NCBI GenBank assembly: GCA_003132105.1
Contig: PKWS01000227.1
Coordinates: forward strand, 5,306 to 12,440
Length of the DNA stretch: 7,135 nucleotides
Direction of reading: 5' to 3'
DNA from: Desulfosporosinus sp.
Lineage (GTDB): Bacteria > Bacillota > Desulfitobacteriia > Desulfitobacteriales > Desulfitobacteriaceae
Shown here piece by piece: positions 5,497-7,135 of the stretch (the stretch's first letter is position 1; every line of letters starts with the position of its first letter). The notes beneath the pieces are model-generated. The model did not search any database. It saw nothing but the letters and a program-made list of their open reading frames with translations, and had not been told where the DNA came from. A program made the translations under genes and the position numbers.

Positions 5497-6328
5497 ATGG
5501 AAAAATTGATCATCCCTGCCGCCCTCGTCGGCGCAGAAGTCACGCGCGAACAAACACCTTTTCTTCCCCTTTTCCCCCGCGAAATAGCTGATGAAGCTAA
5601 AAGGGTCTGCGATGCAGGTGCCTCCATCGTACATTTGCATATGCGCGATAACCTTGGTAACCCAACTCAAGATAAAGCACGCTTTGCCGAGGCCATTTCC
5701 TATATTCAAGCTGAAACTAATCTCATTATTCAGGTATCCACCGGAGGAGCCGTCGGTATGACTGCCGAGGAGCGAGTCCAGCCCGTAACCTTGAAGCCAG
5801 AAATGGCTTCCCTAAGTACTGGGAGTGTTAACTTTGGGGATGATGTTTTTAGTAATCCCTTACCGATGGTTCGGGAGTTTGCCCGAGTTTGCCCGAGTTT
5901 GCCAAATTCTTCATGTTAAACCGGAAGTTGAAGTATTTGAAAGCGGAATGATACAAAATGCCCTAATGCTTGTAAAACAGGGGCTGCTTCAAGAACCTGT
6001 GCATTTTAATTTCGTCTTAGGGGTTCCCGGAGGAATGCCGGCCACGGATAAGAATCTTCTCTTTCTTCTCGATTTGATTCCCTCTACTTCAACTTGGACC
6101 GTTTCAGGTATGGGTAGGCATCAGTTAAACATGAACACACTGGGAATTCTTATGGGCGGACATGTGCGCACTGGGCTCGAAGACAATATTTATTACCGAA
6201 AAGGAGTTCTTGCGAAAGGAAATGCTCCTTTTGTCGAGCGCTTAGTTAAACTTGCCGAGAGTTTGGATCGTCCTGTTGCTAATCCTGCAGAGGCCCGTAA
6301 AATACTTGGTCTTTCCTCAAACTATTGA
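5497..6328 (+). pseudogene. kce: 3-keto-5-aminohexanoate cleavage enzyme, disrupted by a 10-bp tandem expansion
   Basis: Kce (BKACE/DUF849 family, zinc-dependent) condenses 5-amino-3-oxohexanoate with acetyl-CoA to give acetoacetate and 3-aminobutyryl-CoA. ATG 5497 follows TTGGAGG. The first frame shows Glu14, the metal-binding pair HLH (His46, His48) and the SLSTGSVNFGDDVF segment, then goes out of frame at the repeat and stops at TAA 5917-5919. The second frame resumes as EFARVCQILHVKPEVEVFESGM and continues through GVPGGMPAT, GMGRHQLNMN and GGHVRTGLEDN to TGA 6326-6328. The Glu of GLED is the expected third zinc ligand. Removing one 10-bp unit gives a continuous 273-residue protein of normal family size. 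All catalytic residues survive, so this one slippage event appears to be the only lesion, and loss of one unit could reverse it. Confidence 0.92.
5875..5903 (+). repeat. 10-bp tandem repeat inside kce (2.9 copies)
   Basis: GAGTTTGCCC occurs at 5875-5884 and again at 5885-5894, followed by GAGTTTGCC at 5895-5903. With two units the kce frame reads EFARVCQIL, matching the family. The third adds 10 bp and shifts the frame. Confidence 0.96.
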
Positions 6329-6351
6329 TTTCTGCTTTTTTAGGTTATAAT
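6325..6351 (+). promoter_or_regulatory. Possible sigma-A promoter for the racemase gene
   Basis: TATAAT at 6346-6351 is a perfect -10 box. TTGATT at 6325-6330 is a four-of-six -35 box with a short 15-bp spacer, overlapping the kce stop codon. A T run lies in the spacer. Transcription would begin about 26 nt before the start codon at 6384, ahead of a GGAGG ribosome site at 6372-6376. The short spacer lowers confidence. The racemase could instead be read from the upstream operon, since no terminator is visible after kce. Confidence 0.5.
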
Positions 6352-6383
6352 TTGGTTAATCGTAAGAATGTGGAGGAATATCT

Positions 6384-7135
6384 ATGGGATATCCAAGTTT
6401 AGAGATTGATCTATCTAAGGTTAGACTAAATACAGAGTATCTAGTTAGTTTTTGTGGTAAACATGATATTGAAATTATTGGCGTGACCAAAGGAGTTTGC
6501 GCTTCTTTTCCTATAGCAAAAGCTATGTTAAGCGGAGGGATAAAGAAGCTGGGAGATTCACGGATAAAAAATATCAGAGCATTAAAAGAAACAGGTATTA
6601 ATGCTCCAATGTATTTAATAAGAATTCCAATGCTTTCTGAGTTAGACGAAGTAATTTATTGGTCTAATGGAAGTTTTAATTCGGAAGTCGAGGTTATTAG
6701 GAATATTTCGCATAAGTCCAAACTCTATGACAAACTTCATAAGGTGATCTTAATGGTGGATGTAGGAGACCTTAGGGAGGGAGTCATGCCTGAAGACGTC
6801 TTAAAAGTTGTCGGTCAAATTCTTGCTTACCCTGGTGTAGAGCTAGAAGGGTTAGGAACAAATGTCGGTTGCTATGGTGGAATTGTACCCAGTGAGAAAA
6901 ATACACAAATTTTAATTGAGTTAGCACAAGATATTGAAAAGAGATTCGGTGTAAGGATGATGACCTTGTCTGGGGGTAATACATGTACACTGAAGCTATT
7001 AGAGAAAAACGGCCTTCCACAAGGGATTAATCAGCTAAGAATAGGAGAAGCGATCTTACTGGGGACGGATGTCACAAATAACCGAGTTATACCTGGGACC
7101 TATCAAGATACCATGAAACTAAAGACAGAAGTTAT
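6384..7135 (+). CDS. PLP-dependent ornithine/lysine-type amino acid racemase (3' end outside window)
   Basis: The frame runs from ATG 6384, preceded by TGGAGGAA, to the right edge without a stop, giving 250 residues of a protein usually about 350 long. It resembles the ornithine racemase (Orr) / alanine racemase N-terminal-domain family. The start MGYPSLEIDLSKVRLNTEYL is typical, and IIGVTKGVC carries the presumed PLP lysine at Lys36. Later landmarks are KLGDSRIKNI, ILMVDVGDLREGVMPED, GLGTNVGCYGG, LSGGNTCTLKLL, LRIGEAILLG and IPGTYQDTMKL. These fit a fold-type III racemase that interconverts L and D forms of a basic amino acid. Beside the kam genes, lysine racemisation to feed lysine 5,6-aminomutase is plausible, and ornithine is the alternative. 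The gene looks more AT-rich than the kam block and has its own likely promoter, so it may be a separate unit. The family call is firm; the substrate is inferred. Confidence 0.85.
   Translation, partial: MGYPSLEIDLSKVRLNTEYLVSFCGKHDIEIIGVTKGVCASFPIAKAMLSGGIKKLGDSRIKNIRALKETGINAPMYLIRIPMLSELDEVIYWSNGSFNSEVEVIRNISHKSKLYDKLHKVILMVDVGDLREGVMPEDVLKVVGQILAYPGVELEGLGTNVGCYGGIVPSEKNTQILIELAQDIEKRFGVRMMTLSGGNTCTLKLLEKNGLPQGINQLRIGEAILLGTDVTNNRVIPGTYQDTMKLKTEV

Noticed and set aside
5875..5903. Start of a CRISPR array or other regular repeat array
   Set aside because: The units are 10 bp, directly abutting and only about three in number, within a coding frame, so this is a simple tandem duplication.
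6784..7020. Minus-strand reading frame opposite the racemase
   Set aside because: It lies wholly within a well-conserved plus-strand gene and has no ribosome site or recognisable motifs, so it is a shadow frame. The same applies to the minus-strand frames inside kamA, kdd, kamD and kal/kce.

Overview
The window looks like a low-to-mid GC Firmicute. Genes are tightly packed on the + strand, Shine-Dalgarno sequences are strong (AAAGGAG, GGAGG), a Rho-independent terminator is present, and the gene content fits anaerobic amino-acid fermentation. The protein flavour suggests a Clostridia/Peptococcaceae-type anaerobe (Desulfosporosinus/Desulfitobacterium-like), but the genus is a guess.

Layout, all on the + strand. 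Positions 1-558 hold the C-terminal end of a radical-SAM/SPASM protein, a small FmdB-type zinc-ribbon gene, and a terminator closing that unit. Positions 559-779 are a non-coding leader with two hairpins, one of them a nearly perfect 36-bp inverted repeat. Positions 780-6328 are an operon-like block for lysine fermentation through 3,5-diaminohexanoate: kamA, kdd, kamB, kamD', 'kamE, kal and kce. From 6384 to the right edge is a PLP-dependent ornithine/lysine-type racemase with its own likely promoter.

If intact, the block would work as follows. KamA converts L-lysine to L-beta-lysine. KamDE, a B12/PLP enzyme, converts L-beta-lysine to 3,5-diaminohexanoate, and KamB (normally with KamC) reactivates KamDE. 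Kdd oxidises the diamine to 5-amino-3-oxohexanoate. Kce cleaves that with acetyl-CoA to give acetoacetate and 3-aminobutyryl-CoA, and Kal deaminates the latter to crotonyl-CoA. The racemase could supply D-lysine, which KamDE also accepts, or could serve ornithine metabolism.

The striking point is that the pathway is broken as written. kdd has lost one G in a G run. kamB has a one-base frameshift just after its P-loop. kamD and kamE are joined by an apparent deletion of roughly 1.5 kb, which removes most of KamD and the N-terminal part of KamE. kce carries an extra copy of a 10-bp tandem unit. kamC is absent from its usual place. Only kamA and kal are open throughout. Either this is a lysine-fermentation operon decaying into pseudogenes, or the sequence or assembly is faulty in several places. 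Each lesion can be located closely, and for the three frameshifts the intact protein can be reconstructed.
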